Of a stretch of DNA of 58,206 nucleotides, positions 6,506 through 15,120 are shown in pieces (position 1 is the stretch's first letter; the number at the start of each line of letters is the position of its first letter). Origin of the DNA: a virus; the IMG/VR virus record IMGVR_UViG_3300017779_004578, positions 1 through 58,206 of that record, one strand, 5' to 3'. The position numbers were made by a program, and so were the translations under genes. Below the pieces are notes generated by a model that searched no databases, was not told the origin of the DNA, and worked only from the letters and a program-made list of their open reading frames with translations.

Positions 6506-8524
6506 GTGGGACATAAGTTTAAATTATCAGAGAATTTTATAAATAAATTCAAAAGAAAAAAACCACCATTTGGTTTTAATGGATTGGGAGAATTGGTTTA
6601 CATGAGAACCTATTCAAGAATTAAAGAAGATGGAAAGAATGAAAGATGGTGGGAAACTGTCCAAAGGGTTGTAGAGGGAACATATTCAATGCAAATGAAT
6701 CACATTGAATCTCATCAGTTAGGGTGGAATCCTTGGCAAGCACAGAAATCAGCACAAGATATGTATGAAAGAATCTTCAACATGAAGTTCTTACCACCAG
6801 GTCGTGGTTTATGGGCAATGGGAACAGCAATCACAGAAGAAAAAGGATTATATGCTGCACTAAACAATTGTGCGTTCGTATCAACAAAAACAATTAAAGA
6901 AGATTATTCCAAACCATTTTGTTTCCTAATGGATGCAAGTATGTTAGGTGTTGGAGTAGGTTTTGATACTAAAGGAGCGGGGGAAATAGTTGTTAAAGGT
7001 GTTGATATCAAACGAGATGAACAAACTTTTCAAATACCAGATACTCGTGAGGGTTGGGTAGAATCTTTAAGATTATTATTAGAGAGTTACTTTCATGGAC
7101 AAGCACCAGTTCATTTTGATTATAGTTTAATCAGACCTGCAGGAGTTCCAATCAAAGGTTTTGGTGGAGTTAGTTCAGGCCCAGACCCATTAGAAGAAGT
7201 TCACGAAAGTGTTAGACAAGTATTAGAGGGTAACTCAGGTAATCCAATCACAATCACCACAATCGTAGATATTATGAATCTCATCGGTAAATGTGTAGTG
7301 GCAGGTAATGTAAGAAGAACTGCAGAGATTGTATTCGGAGACCCAAAGTCAGAAGAATATTTAGACTTAAAGAATTACAAAGTAAATCCACACAGAGAAC
7401 AATTTGGTTGGACATCTAACAATAGTATATTCGCTGAGTTAGGTATGGATTATACAGAAGCCTCAAAGAGAATAGCAGATAATGGAGAACCAGGTTTTGC
7501 GTGGTTAGAAAATATGAGAAAGTATTCTCGTATGAAGAATGGTGGAGATAACAAAGACCATAGAGTTATGGGTGGTAATCCTTGTTTGGAACAATCACTC
7601 GAATCCTATGAGTTATGTTGTTTAGTGGAAACATTTCCAGCAAATCACGATTCATTAGAGGATTATCAAAGAACATTAAAGTATGCTTATTTGTATGCAA
7701 AGACTGTTACATTAGGTAGAACACACTGGTCAGATACCAATAGGGTTATGTTGAGAAACAGACGAATTGGTTGTTCAGTAAGTGGTATTGCTCAATTCAT
7801 TACCAATCGTGGATTAAATGAGTTGAAAAATTGGCTAGAAGAGGGATATGATACTATACAAGAATGGGATGATATCTATTCAGATTGGTTTGCTATTCCA
7901 AAATCAATTAAAACCACAAGTGTAAAACCAAGTGGGACAGTTTCTTTGTTAGCAGGTTCAACACCTGGATTACATTATCCTGAATCAAGATTCTATACAA
8001 GAAGAATTAGAATATCAATTAATTCTGATTTAGTTGAACCATTGAAAAAAGCAGGTTATAAAATCGAACCAGCATTTGGTTCAGAGGATTCAACATTAGT
8101 AGTTGAAGTTCCTGTCGATGTAGGAGAGGGTATAAGGACAGTCGGAGAACTATCCATATGGGAACAATTCAGTTTGGCAGCATTTATGCAAAGACATTGG
8201 GCTGATAACCAAGTGAGTTGTACTGTCACCTTTAATCCAGAAACAGAAGCTGATATGATACCACAAGTATTAAACTATTATCAATATCACCTAAAGGGTA
8301 TTTCTCTTTTACCAAGACACGATTACGGAGCATATCGACAAATGCCTTATGAAGCGATTGATGAAAAAACATATAATAAAGATGTTAAGAAGTTAGGTAA
8401 ACTAAACTTCGGAGTAATCAAAGCTGAAGAAGCAAATGTAGAGAAGTTTTGTGATGGTGATTTTTGTGATGTAGAAATCACACCTACGACAGGTGATAAT
8501 GACGACCAAGATTATGCGAACTAA
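6506..8524 (+). CDS. nrdJ: Class II (adenosylcobalamin-dependent) ribonucleotide reductase
   Basis: 672 residues, starting at GTG with AAGGAG five bases upstream. The sequence matches the monomeric B12-dependent ribonucleoside triphosphate reductases: NNCAFVS with the first redox Cys at 122; NPCLE with the thiyl-radical Cys360 and Glu362; the partner Cys371 exactly 11 residues later (as in the Lactobacillus enzyme C408/C419); and a C-terminal redox pair Cys649 and Cys654 in FCDGDFC. It reduces ribonucleotides to deoxyribonucleotides for phage DNA synthesis and needs adenosylcobalamin but not oxygen. It is about 65 residues shorter than the Lactobacillus enzyme. No small subunit or activase gene is nearby, as expected for class II. 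A B12 requirement ties the phage to host cobalamin supply. Confidence 0.9.
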   Translation: MGHKFKLSENFINKFKRKKPPFGFNGLGELVYMRTYSRIKEDGKNERWWETVQRVVEGTYSMQMNHIESHQLGWNPWQAQKSAQDMYERIFNMKFLPPGRGLWAMGTAITEEKGLYAALNNCAFVSTKTIKEDYSKPFCFLMDASMLGVGVGFDTKGAGEIVVKGVDIKRDEQTFQIPDTREGWVESLRLLLESYFHGQAPVHFDYSLIRPAGVPIKGFGGVSSGPDPLEEVHESVRQVLEGNSGNPITITTIVDIMNLIGKCVVAGNVRRTAEIVFGDPKSEEYLDLKNYKVNPHREQFGWTSNNSIFAELGMDYTEASKRIADNGEPGFAWLENMRKYSRMKNGGDNKDHRVMGGNPCLEQSLESYELCCLVETFPANHDSLEDYQRTLKYAYLYAKTVTLGRTHWSDTNRVMLRNRRIGCSVSGIAQFITNRGLNELKNWLEEGYDTIQEWDDIYSDWFAIPKSIKTTSVKPSGTVSLLAGSTPGLHYPESRFYTRRIRISINSDLVEPLKKAGYKIEPAFGSEDSTLVVEVPVDVGEGIRTVGELSIWEQFSLAAFMQRHWADNQVSCTVTFNPETEADMIPQVLNYYQYHLKGISLLPRHDYGAYRQMPYEAIDEKTYNKDVKKLGKLNFGVIKAEEANVEKFCDGDFCDVEITPTTGDNDDQDYAN

Positions 8525-8540
8525 GAAAAGTTTCACATAC

Positions 8541-8575
8541 TACTGGCAGGCGACACACCAGTATAAAAATGTGTC
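8541..8575 (+). promoter_or_regulatory. H-type pseudoknot before the TonB-dependent receptor
   Basis: Stem 1: TACTGG 8541-8546 with CCAGTA 8558-8563. Stem 2: GACACA 8552-8557, inside the stem-1 loop, with TGTGTC 8570-8575 downstream. Both stems are six perfect pairs and abut directly, loop 1 is CAGGC, and loop 3 is the A-rich TAAAAA, as expected for a strand lying in the groove of stem 1. It starts 17 bases after the reductase stop and ends 18 bases before the AAGGAG of the receptor gene. The geometry is that of small pseudoknot riboswitches or of the T4 gene 32 autoregulatory pseudoknot, but the ligand or partner is unknown. Confidence 0.65.
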
Positions 8576-8605
8576 ATTCACAAGTAAACAAACAAGGAGA
8601 TGATT

Positions 8606-11362
8606 ATGAATAATTATCGTAATCTTATCACATCAGTATTTATGATGGCAGGATTGTACGCACAATCTCTTGTCGGAGTTGTTACTGATGTTGACTCACA
8701 ACCACTTGAGGGAGCTAATATTGTAGTTGTAGGAACAGATGTAGGTGGAGTATCAGATAATTCTGGTGCTTTCAAAATTGATGTTCCATCAGGCACATAT
8801 GATGTAACTGCTTCTTTCATAGGTTACTCTTCAATAACGAAATCAGTAGTTGTTGAGGATATAGTTTCAAGTGTTAATTTCGCATTAGAAATTGACTTCT
8901 TGGGATTATCAGATGTAGAGGTGTTAGCATCTCGTGCATCTGAAACAACACCTGTTGCTTACACTAATGTTAGTAAAGCTGAAATGGATGTTCGTCTTGG
9001 TTCACAAGACATTCCAATGATTCTTAACACAACACCAAGTGTATATGCAACCCAACAAGGTGGTGGTGCGGGTGATGCTCGTATCAACATTCGAGGTTTT
9101 AATCAACGAAATGTTGCAGTAATGATAAATGGTGTACCACAGAATGACATGGAGAATGGTTGGGTGTACTGGTCTAATTGGGACGGAGTTGGTGATGCTA
9201 CATCATCTATTCAGGTTCAAAGAGGACTAAGTGCAGTTAATCTTGCGACTCCATCCATTGGTGGAACAATGAACATTATTACAGACCCAACCGCGATGGA
9301 AAAAGGTGGAAAGTTCAAACAAGAAGCTGGAGATGGGGGTTTTCTAAAGACTACCGCTACCTACCATACTGGTCTCATCGGAGATAAGTTAGCTTTAAGT
9401 GGAACAATTGTTCGTAAAACTGGTGATGGAATTATCGATGGGACATGGACAGATGCATGGGCCTATTATTTCGGTGGTTCTTACGCCGTAAGTGAAGACC
9501 AAAGAGTTGAGTTGTACGCAATAGGTGCACCACAACGACACGGTCAGAACTTATACAAACAAAACATAGCAACATACTCACAAGAACTTGCAGGTGATGT
9601 TGATGGATATGATACTGATGCGTTTGCAGAGGGTAACAAATTCGAAACTGAAGCAGGTAGATTGTACAATCAAAATTGGGCACCAGTAGATGAATCATAC
9701 ACTGGTCAACAATATTGGTATATGTATGGAGCAAAAACAACAGATAGATTCAACAAGGGTTTTATAAATGAGAGAGAAAACTTCTTTCATAAACCATTAG
9801 TGAATTTAAATCACTTCTTAAATATCAATGAGAAAACAAAACTCTCATCAGTATTATATTGGAGTGGTGGTTCTGGTGGTGGTACTGGTACATATGGTAG
9901 TGTTTCAAGAACACCTGCAGTTGAGGGAGAAAGATGGTATGCATCTTCGCCTTGGATGTGGGATTGGAATGCAGAGATAGAACAAAACAGAACAAACTAC
10001 GATGCTGATTATTCTGAAACGGATGCTCGTTCAACAGGTATTCTTCGTAACTCAATCAATCGTCAAGATACATATGGTTTGATTTCAAAATTAAACTACA
10101 TTGTTAATGATGAACTTGAATTACAAGTTGGATTAGACTGGAGAACAGCAGGTATCGAACATGCTCGTGAGGTTCGTGATTTATTAGGTGGAGACTACTA
10201 TGTAGATTTCGCTGATGATAATGCACCTGATGGGAAAGTTGTTGGTTTAGGTGATATCATTGCTTATCATAATGAAACCACAGTCGATTGGATTGGTGGA
10301 TTTTTACAAGGTAATTATAATACTGAAAAATTAAACCTATATGGTATGGGTGGATTATCAAGTATTACATACTCTTATGAAGACCACTTTGCTGTTAATG
10401 TAGATGAAGATGGGAATACCATTGATAATCTTGTTAAAGCAGATGCAATCACAACCTATCAGTTAAAAGGTGGTGGATTATATAACATTAACGATAATCT
10501 TGGAGTTTTCCTAAACGCAGGTTTAGTAGAGAAAGCACCAATATTAGATAATGTTATCTACTACGATGGTACAGTCTCAACAGACCCAGCAAATGAAAAA
10601 TTCATTGCTAGTGAGTTTGGAGTGAACTATGGAACTGAAAGGTTCGGAGTTAAAGTTAGTGCTTATAACACCGATTGGAAAGATAGAAACCTTACTAAAT
10701 CTGTTTCAACAGGTCAAGGTTCATCAGGTGATACTGATATTATCTTCTTAACAGGTGTTGACCAAAACCATAAAGGTATTGAGATTGAAACTAAAGTAAA
10801 ACCACACGATATGGTTGAACTTGATTTCATCGCATCTTATGGTAGTTGGAAGTTCGTTGGTGATGCCGATGGTACTTACCAAGAACAAGAGTTTAATGAT
10901 GATAACCAAGTAATTGGTGTTCAGACTACAGATTACTCTTATGCACTTGATGGATTATGGGTTGGTGATATGCCACAAACATCTTATATTTTAGGTGTTA
11001 CTCTTAAACCAATTAAAGGTTTGAGATTACAGGCATTGTACAAAACATATGACAGAAACTTCGCTGATTGGTCACCTGATTCTCGTGAGATTGAGGGTGA
11101 TGCCGACAGAACACAAGTTTGGGAAGCACCAGGTTATTCTAAACTTGATTTACACGCATCTTACAAACTTCCAAGTGTTGCTGGTTTAGATTTGACTCTT
11201 ACAGGTCATATCTTCAACGCACTTGATGATGTATTTGTACAAGATGCAGTTGATAATAGTAAATACAATGGGTATGGTGATAAACTTCACTTACCACATA
11301 ACGCAGAGGTATTCTTAGGAACACCAAGATATGCAAACATTGGATTGACTGTTAATTTCTAA
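8606..11362 (+). CDS. TonB-dependent outer-membrane receptor
   Basis: 918 residues from the ATG at 8606, six bases after AAGGAG; an in-frame ATG at 8600 directly abuts that site and is less likely. Order of domains: signal peptide ending near LYAQ, a carboxypeptidase-regulatory-like beta-sandwich (about 20-100, GVVTDVDSQPLEGANIVVVG), a plug domain (about 120-225, with INIRGFNQRNVAVMINGVPQ and NDMENGWVYWSNWDG), then a beta-barrel of about 690 residues ending in Phe (YANIGLTVNF), the BAM recognition signature. The architecture is that of Bacteroidota/FCB SusC-like receptors, which import oligosaccharides, siderophores or vitamins. It is intact and its codon use looks like its phage neighbours. 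It sits between replication genes, so it is phage-borne rather than host flank. Substrate unknown; proximity to a B12-dependent enzyme is suggestive only. Confidence 0.92.
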   Translation: MNNYRNLITSVFMMAGLYAQSLVGVVTDVDSQPLEGANIVVVGTDVGGVSDNSGAFKIDVPSGTYDVTASFIGYSSITKSVVVEDIVSSVNFALEIDFLGLSDVEVLASRASETTPVAYTNVSKAEMDVRLGSQDIPMILNTTPSVYATQQGGGAGDARINIRGFNQRNVAVMINGVPQNDMENGWVYWSNWDGVGDATSSIQVQRGLSAVNLATPSIGGTMNIITDPTAMEKGGKFKQEAGDGGFLKTTATYHTGLIGDKLALSGTIVRKTGDGIIDGTWTDAWAYYFGGSYAVSEDQRVELYAIGAPQRHGQNLYKQNIATYSQELAGDVDGYDTDAFAEGNKFETEAGRLYNQNWAPVDESYTGQQYWYMYGAKTTDRFNKGFINERENFFHKPLVNLNHFLNINEKTKLSSVLYWSGGSGGGTGTYGSVSRTPAVEGERWYASSPWMWDWNAEIEQNRTNYDADYSETDARSTGILRNSINRQDTYGLISKLNYIVNDELELQVGLDWRTAGIEHAREVRDLLGGDYYVDFADDNAPDGKVVGLGDIIAYHNETTVDWIGGFLQGNYNTEKLNLYGMGGLSSITYSYEDHFAVNVDEDGNTIDNLVKADAITTYQLKGGGLYNINDNLGVFLNAGLVEKAPILDNVIYYDGTVSTDPANEKFIASEFGVNYGTERFGVKVSAYNTDWKDRNLTKSVSTGQGSSGDTDIIFLTGVDQNHKGIEIETKVKPHDMVELDFIASYGSWKFVGDADGTYQEQEFNDDNQVIGVQTTDYSYALDGLWVGDMPQTSYILGVTLKPIKGLRLQALYKTYDRNFADWSPDSREIEGDADRTQVWEAPGYSKLDLHASYKLPSVAGLDLTLTGHIFNALDDVFVQDAVDNSKYNGYGDKLHLPHNAEVFLGTPRYANIGLTVNF

Positions 11363-11373
11363 TAATGTAATTT

Positions 11374-11402
11374 GGGGGGATTTATTTCCCCCCATTTATA
11401 TT
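11374..11402 (+). terminator. Terminator after the receptor gene
   Basis: GGGGGG (11374-11379) pairs with CCCCCC (11388-11393), flanked by A/T pairs, and is followed by ATTTATATT. A very GC-rich stem in an AT-rich genome, directly after the receptor stop; the T tract is short. It separates the receptor from the promoter at 11423. Confidence 0.7.
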
Positions 11403-11422
11403 AAAAAAGTTATAAATAATAC

Positions 11423-11452
11423 TTGACACATATATGCTTTTTTCACTATATT
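11423..11452 (+). promoter_or_regulatory. TTGACA-N18-TATATT promoter
   Basis: TTGACA 11423-11428, 18-bp spacer, TATATT 11447-11452. One of six copies in the window with the same spacing. It overlaps the earliest in-frame start codons of the next gene, which fixes the real start downstream at 11479. Confidence 0.75.
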
Positions 11453-11478
11453 CACATATGAAAAACAAAGGATATATT

Positions 11479-11814
11479 ATGAACTTAAATGAGACAATTT
11501 ACAATAGTAATCATATAATGGGTGTAGAAGACTTAAGTGTTAACACTCGTGAGATTCCATTCAATCAGTTAATGACAGAATTTTGTGATGATTATGATTC
11601 AAGTGATAATTGTGAAGAATTTGCGGTTGTATGGAAAGAGTATCATGGAGAACTACAAATAGAACAGATTTATAACCACGAGACAGGTGAAATATATTGG
11701 GAAGATAACTTCGATGATGTAGATACACCAAGTGGTAGAGATTGGAACCCTAACGATGAAATACTTTATTGCAGTATTTTAATGTGGGGTGAGTTGGAAC
11801 AAACTATAGGATAA
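11479..11814 (+). CDS. Acidic protein of unknown function
   Basis: 111 residues from the ATG at 11479, with AAAGGA six bases before it. An ATG at 11434 lies inside the promoter and one at 11458 falls about where transcription should begin, so both are rejected. The protein is strongly acidic (many Asp and Glu) with no recognised motif. It has its own early-type promoter and precedes the polymerase gene by three bases, so it probably leads the polymerase-clamp-clamp loader operon. The acidity could suit a DNA-mimic or regulator, but that is a guess. Confidence 0.65.
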   Translation: MNLNETIYNSNHIMGVEDLSVNTREIPFNQLMTEFCDDYDSSDNCEEFAVVWKEYHGELQIEQIYNHETGEIYWEDNFDDVDTPSGRDWNPNDEILYCSILMWGELEQTIG

Positions 11815-11817
11815 TTA

Positions 11818-14322
11818 GTGTATAAGAACATATATTACGAGAAAAGACGAAACAAAATTCATGTATGGGATGATAAACGCGGACATCTCATTGTACCTTA
11901 TAAGAAATATGCATATGTAAAGAATGCAGCAGGTTACCACCACACCTTAGATGGTGATAAAGTAAAGAAAGTATACAAGTGGGATGATGATGACCCCAAT
12001 TTATTCGAGAGTGATGTTCCTATCACCACAAGATTTTTAGTAGACCAATACACAGATTCAGATGATGCAAGTGAGGGATGTAAAACTTTCTTCTTTGATA
12101 TCGAGGTAGAAGTTGTAGATGGTTTTCCAGATGTAACAAAAGCAAACGAGAAGATAACTTCTATTGCGTTCTATGATGAGATGATAGAAAAGTATTATTG
12201 TTATACTTTAGATGAACAGAAAACTATGCAGAATTATGAAAAGGATGATGAGATAGTTGAGTTATTTACAAGTGAACACGACCTATTAACAAAGTTTTAT
12301 CAGAAGTATGCAGAGATATCACCTGATATATTAAGTGGTTGGAATTCAGAGTTCTTTGATATCCCTTATCTATATAATCGTAGTGTAAATGTATTAGGTA
12401 GAGAAGTTGCAAATATGTTATCACCTATTCGTGATGTATATTATAATGAATACAAAAAGAAACATAATATTGCTGGTATCAGTTGTTTAGATTATCTCAC
12501 ATTATATCGTAAGTTCTCGCCAATCCAACAATCAAGTTATAGATTAGATTATATCGGTGAAGTAGAAGTTGGTATGAAAAAGATTGAGTATCAAGGAACA
12601 CTTAATGATTTGTATGAAAAAGATTTAGATAAGTTTATTAAATATAACATTCGAGATGTACGAATCCTAATCGAGTTAGATAAAAAGTTAGATTTTATTG
12701 GTATTGCAAGAGGTATAGCACATCTTGGTCATGTACCTTATGAAGATGTTATGATGAGTTCAAGATATCTTGAGGGTGCTATCTTGGTTTACCTAAAGAA
12801 GATGGGTATTGTTGCACCAAACAAACCAAAGAATGTTTATAAGAGAGGTGAGGATGATAAGTTTGAAGGTGCATATGTACAGAAACCACAAGCAGGTAGA
12901 CACGATTGGGTATATGATTTAGATATCACAAGTATGTATCCAAGTGTTATTCGTTCTTTAAATATATCACCAGAAACAAAGGTTGGTAAAGTAGAGGGTT
13001 GGGATTCAGTTGAGTTCGTAAAGGGTGATACTATAAAGAATTACACTTTAAAGAATGGACATGGTAAAACAATTGACACAGTCGATAATAAACAATTAAA
13101 ATCCTATTTAGAAGAGACAGGGTTAAGTATATCATCTAATGGTATTATGTATCGTACAGATAAACAAGGATTGATTCCTGCACTTCTAACCAAATGGTTC
13201 GAAGAAAGAGTTGAGATGAGGAAACTTGTTAATAAGTTCCACGAACAAGGTGATAAAAAGAAATCTCAATATTTTGATAGGAGACAATACCTACAGAAAA
13301 TTTTGTTAAACTCATTGTATGGTGTGTTAGGATTACCAGTATTTAGATTTTATGATTTGGATAACGCAGAGGCAACCACATCTACAGGTCAAGCCTTAAT
13401 TAAGTTCAGTAAGAAGATTACAAATCACTTTTATAACAAAGAGTTAGGTAATACAGAAGACTATGTGATTTATATAGATACTGATAGTATTTTTGCCTCT
13501 GCGGTTCCATTGATAGAGAATAGGTTTCCAAATCAAAAGTTAAGTGAAACCATGATGACTCAGAGAATTATGGAAGTTTGTGGTGAGGTACAAGATTTCT
13601 TAAATGAGAGTTATAATTACTTTGCAAAACAATTCTTAAATATAGATAACCATGTGTTTGATATTAAACAAGAGGTGGTTGCAAAAACTGCATTATTCAT
13701 TACGAAGAAACGATATGGATTAAGAATTATAAATGATGCAGGTAGAAAGTGTGATAAGGTTCATGTTAAGGGTTTAGATACAGTCAGAAGTAACTTTGCA
13801 ATTGCTATGAAATCATTGTTATCAGATGTATTGGAAGATATCTTGGCAAATGTTCCTAAAGAACAAATCGATGAGAGAATCAGTAAGTTCAAAAGAAATA
13901 TGCATATGTTACATTATGATGTAATGGCAAATCCAATCGGTGTAAAGGGTATTGGTAAGTATGAAGTAAAGGATGAGGATTCATCTTTCAGTAAATTTAA
14001 AAAGGGTGCACCTGTCCATGTGAAATCGGCAATCAATTACAATTCATTATTACAACATTGGTTCGAGGGTAGAAAATACGAGAAGATTGGTAATGGTAGT
14101 AAGATTAAATGGGTGTATTTAAAAGAGAATACATTTGGATTTGACACCATAGGATATAAAGGTTGGGAAGACCCACCACAAATATTAGATTTTATTAAAA
14201 ATCACATTGACCACAATAGAATGTTTGAACAAGCGATGAGTAAGAAACTCGGTATGTTTTATAAAGCTATGAAGTGGGAAGATGTAGTAGACAAAGAACA
14301 AAGTATTGAAAGATTTTTTTGA
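11818..14322 (+). CDS. 43: gp43-like family B DNA polymerase
   Basis: 834 residues (T4 gp43 is 898), starting at GTG. The proofreading exonuclease comes first: Exo I FFFDIEVEV (Asp94, Glu96), Exo II SGWNSEFFDIPYL near 170, Exo III YNIRDVRIL near 280. The polymerase domain follows with motif A DLDITSMYPS at 367-376, motif B KILLNSLYGVLG near 500, and motif C YIDTDS at 552-557, carrying the catalytic Asp residues. All catalytic positions are present. The C-terminus ends in IERFF, a plausible clamp-binding peptide like that of T4 gp43. The clamp and clamp loader genes follow in the same operon. Confidence 0.93.
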   Translation: MYKNIYYEKRRNKIHVWDDKRGHLIVPYKKYAYVKNAAGYHHTLDGDKVKKVYKWDDDDPNLFESDVPITTRFLVDQYTDSDDASEGCKTFFFDIEVEVVDGFPDVTKANEKITSIAFYDEMIEKYYCYTLDEQKTMQNYEKDDEIVELFTSEHDLLTKFYQKYAEISPDILSGWNSEFFDIPYLYNRSVNVLGREVANMLSPIRDVYYNEYKKKHNIAGISCLDYLTLYRKFSPIQQSSYRLDYIGEVEVGMKKIEYQGTLNDLYEKDLDKFIKYNIRDVRILIELDKKLDFIGIARGIAHLGHVPYEDVMMSSRYLEGAILVYLKKMGIVAPNKPKNVYKRGEDDKFEGAYVQKPQAGRHDWVYDLDITSMYPSVIRSLNISPETKVGKVEGWDSVEFVKGDTIKNYTLKNGHGKTIDTVDNKQLKSYLEETGLSISSNGIMYRTDKQGLIPALLTKWFEERVEMRKLVNKFHEQGDKKKSQYFDRRQYLQKILLNSLYGVLGLPVFRFYDLDNAEATTSTGQALIKFSKKITNHFYNKELGNTEDYVIYIDTDSIFASAVPLIENRFPNQKLSETMMTQRIMEVCGEVQDFLNESYNYFAKQFLNIDNHVFDIKQEVVAKTALFITKKRYGLRIINDAGRKCDKVHVKGLDTVRSNFAIAMKSLLSDVLEDILANVPKEQIDERISKFKRNMHMLHYDVMANPIGVKGIGKYEVKDEDSSFSKFKKGAPVHVKSAINYNSLLQHWFEGRKYEKIGNGSKIKWVYLKENTFGFDTIGYKGWEDPPQILDFIKNHIDHNRMFEQAMSKKLGMFYKAMKWEDVVDKEQSIERFF

Positions 14323-14324
14323 TT

Positions 14325-14354
14325 TTGAGAATTCTTGTATATATGTATATATAG
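14325..14354 (+). promoter_or_regulatory. Candidate promoter before the clamp gene
   Basis: TTGAGA at 14325-14330 and TATATA at 14348-14353 are 17 bp apart. The 12-base string ATTTTGAGAATT matches the candidate promoter at 1161. The overlapping TATATATGTATATATA (14338-14353) is near-palindromic and recurs at 56263. Confidence 0.35.
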
Positions 14355-14391
14355 AGAGATTAAATAACAATTAACAAATGGAGAAATGGTT

Positions 14392-15120
14392 ATGAACAAA
14401 AATGCGTTACTAAGGTTTATCAATAAATACACTCTCGGTGGAGAGATTAAATCTGTGAAGTGGTCTTCCGATGGAACGGCACTATCTACGAGGTTTATCT
14501 CAGGTGATAAATCATTGGTGGGTTCAGTAAAACTTGATAAAATTAAGGATATTGGTCCAAGTGATGTTGGTGTATATAATACATCACAATTAGTTGCTCT
14601 TCTAAATATATTGGGGGAAGATGTCGACTTCCAATATCAACAGATGGGTGATAAGTTTGTAAGTGTTGAGATGGCAGATACTCATGGTACTAAATCAAAG
14701 TATATGTTGAGTGATTTATCAGTTATCCCTACACCACCAGACTTAAAAAATCTACCAAGTGAGTGGGATTTAGAAATCGAAGTAGATTCCTATTTCATTA
14801 ATACATTCATTGGTGGTAAAAGTGCGTTACCTGATACAGATACATTCACTATTGCTAATTCAGATGGTAAGATAGAAGTTATCATTGGTTTTAGTAATCA
14901 GGCAACAAACAGAGTTACAATTCCTGTCAAAGGTGATTTGACTGGTAAGTTAGATGTTGTATCATTTAATGCAACAATGTTTGCTAATATTCTAAACGCT
15001 AATAAAGAATGTCAGAAGGCAGTTCTTAAAGTTAGTTCACAAGGTATTGCAACGATTAGTTTTAATATTGATGATTACTATTCGGAGTACTACTTAGTAG
15101 CAACACAACAAGTTAACTAA
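14392..15120 (+). CDS. 45: gp45-like sliding clamp
   Basis: 242 residues from the ATG at 14392, eight bases after GGAG; an ATG at 14386 is too close to that site. Size and order between polymerase and clamp loader fit the T4 gp45 trimeric clamp (228 residues), which tethers the polymerase and in T4 also activates late transcription. The alternating hydrophobic/polar strands and the KLDVVSFNATMFANIL segment late in the chain are clamp-like. The primary sequence is poorly conserved in this family, so the call relies partly on gene order. The stop overlaps the next ATG by one base (TAATG). Confidence 0.8.
   Translation: MNKNALLRFINKYTLGGEIKSVKWSSDGTALSTRFISGDKSLVGSVKLDKIKDIGPSDVGVYNTSQLVALLNILGEDVDFQYQQMGDKFVSVEMADTHGTKSKYMLSDLSVIPTPPDLKNLPSEWDLEIEVDSYFINTFIGGKSALPDTDTFTIANSDGKIEVIIGFSNQATNRVTIPVKGDLTGKLDVVSFNATMFANILNANKECQKAVLKVSSQGIATISFNIDDYYSEYYLVATQQVN

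Noticed and set aside
8541-8575. preQ1-I or cobalamin riboswitch
   Set aside because: Tail AUAAAAA fits preQ1-I in part, but the conserved loop is absent and stem 2 is longer; cobalamin riboswitches are far larger. Only the pseudoknot shape is claimed.
8606-11362. Host contamination of the contig
   Set aside because: The gene is flanked closely on both sides by phage replication genes in the same direction, with no transposase or repeat at its borders.
11434-11478. Upstream start for the 11479 gene
   Set aside because: It lies inside the TTGACA-TATATT promoter, so it could not be translated from that transcript.
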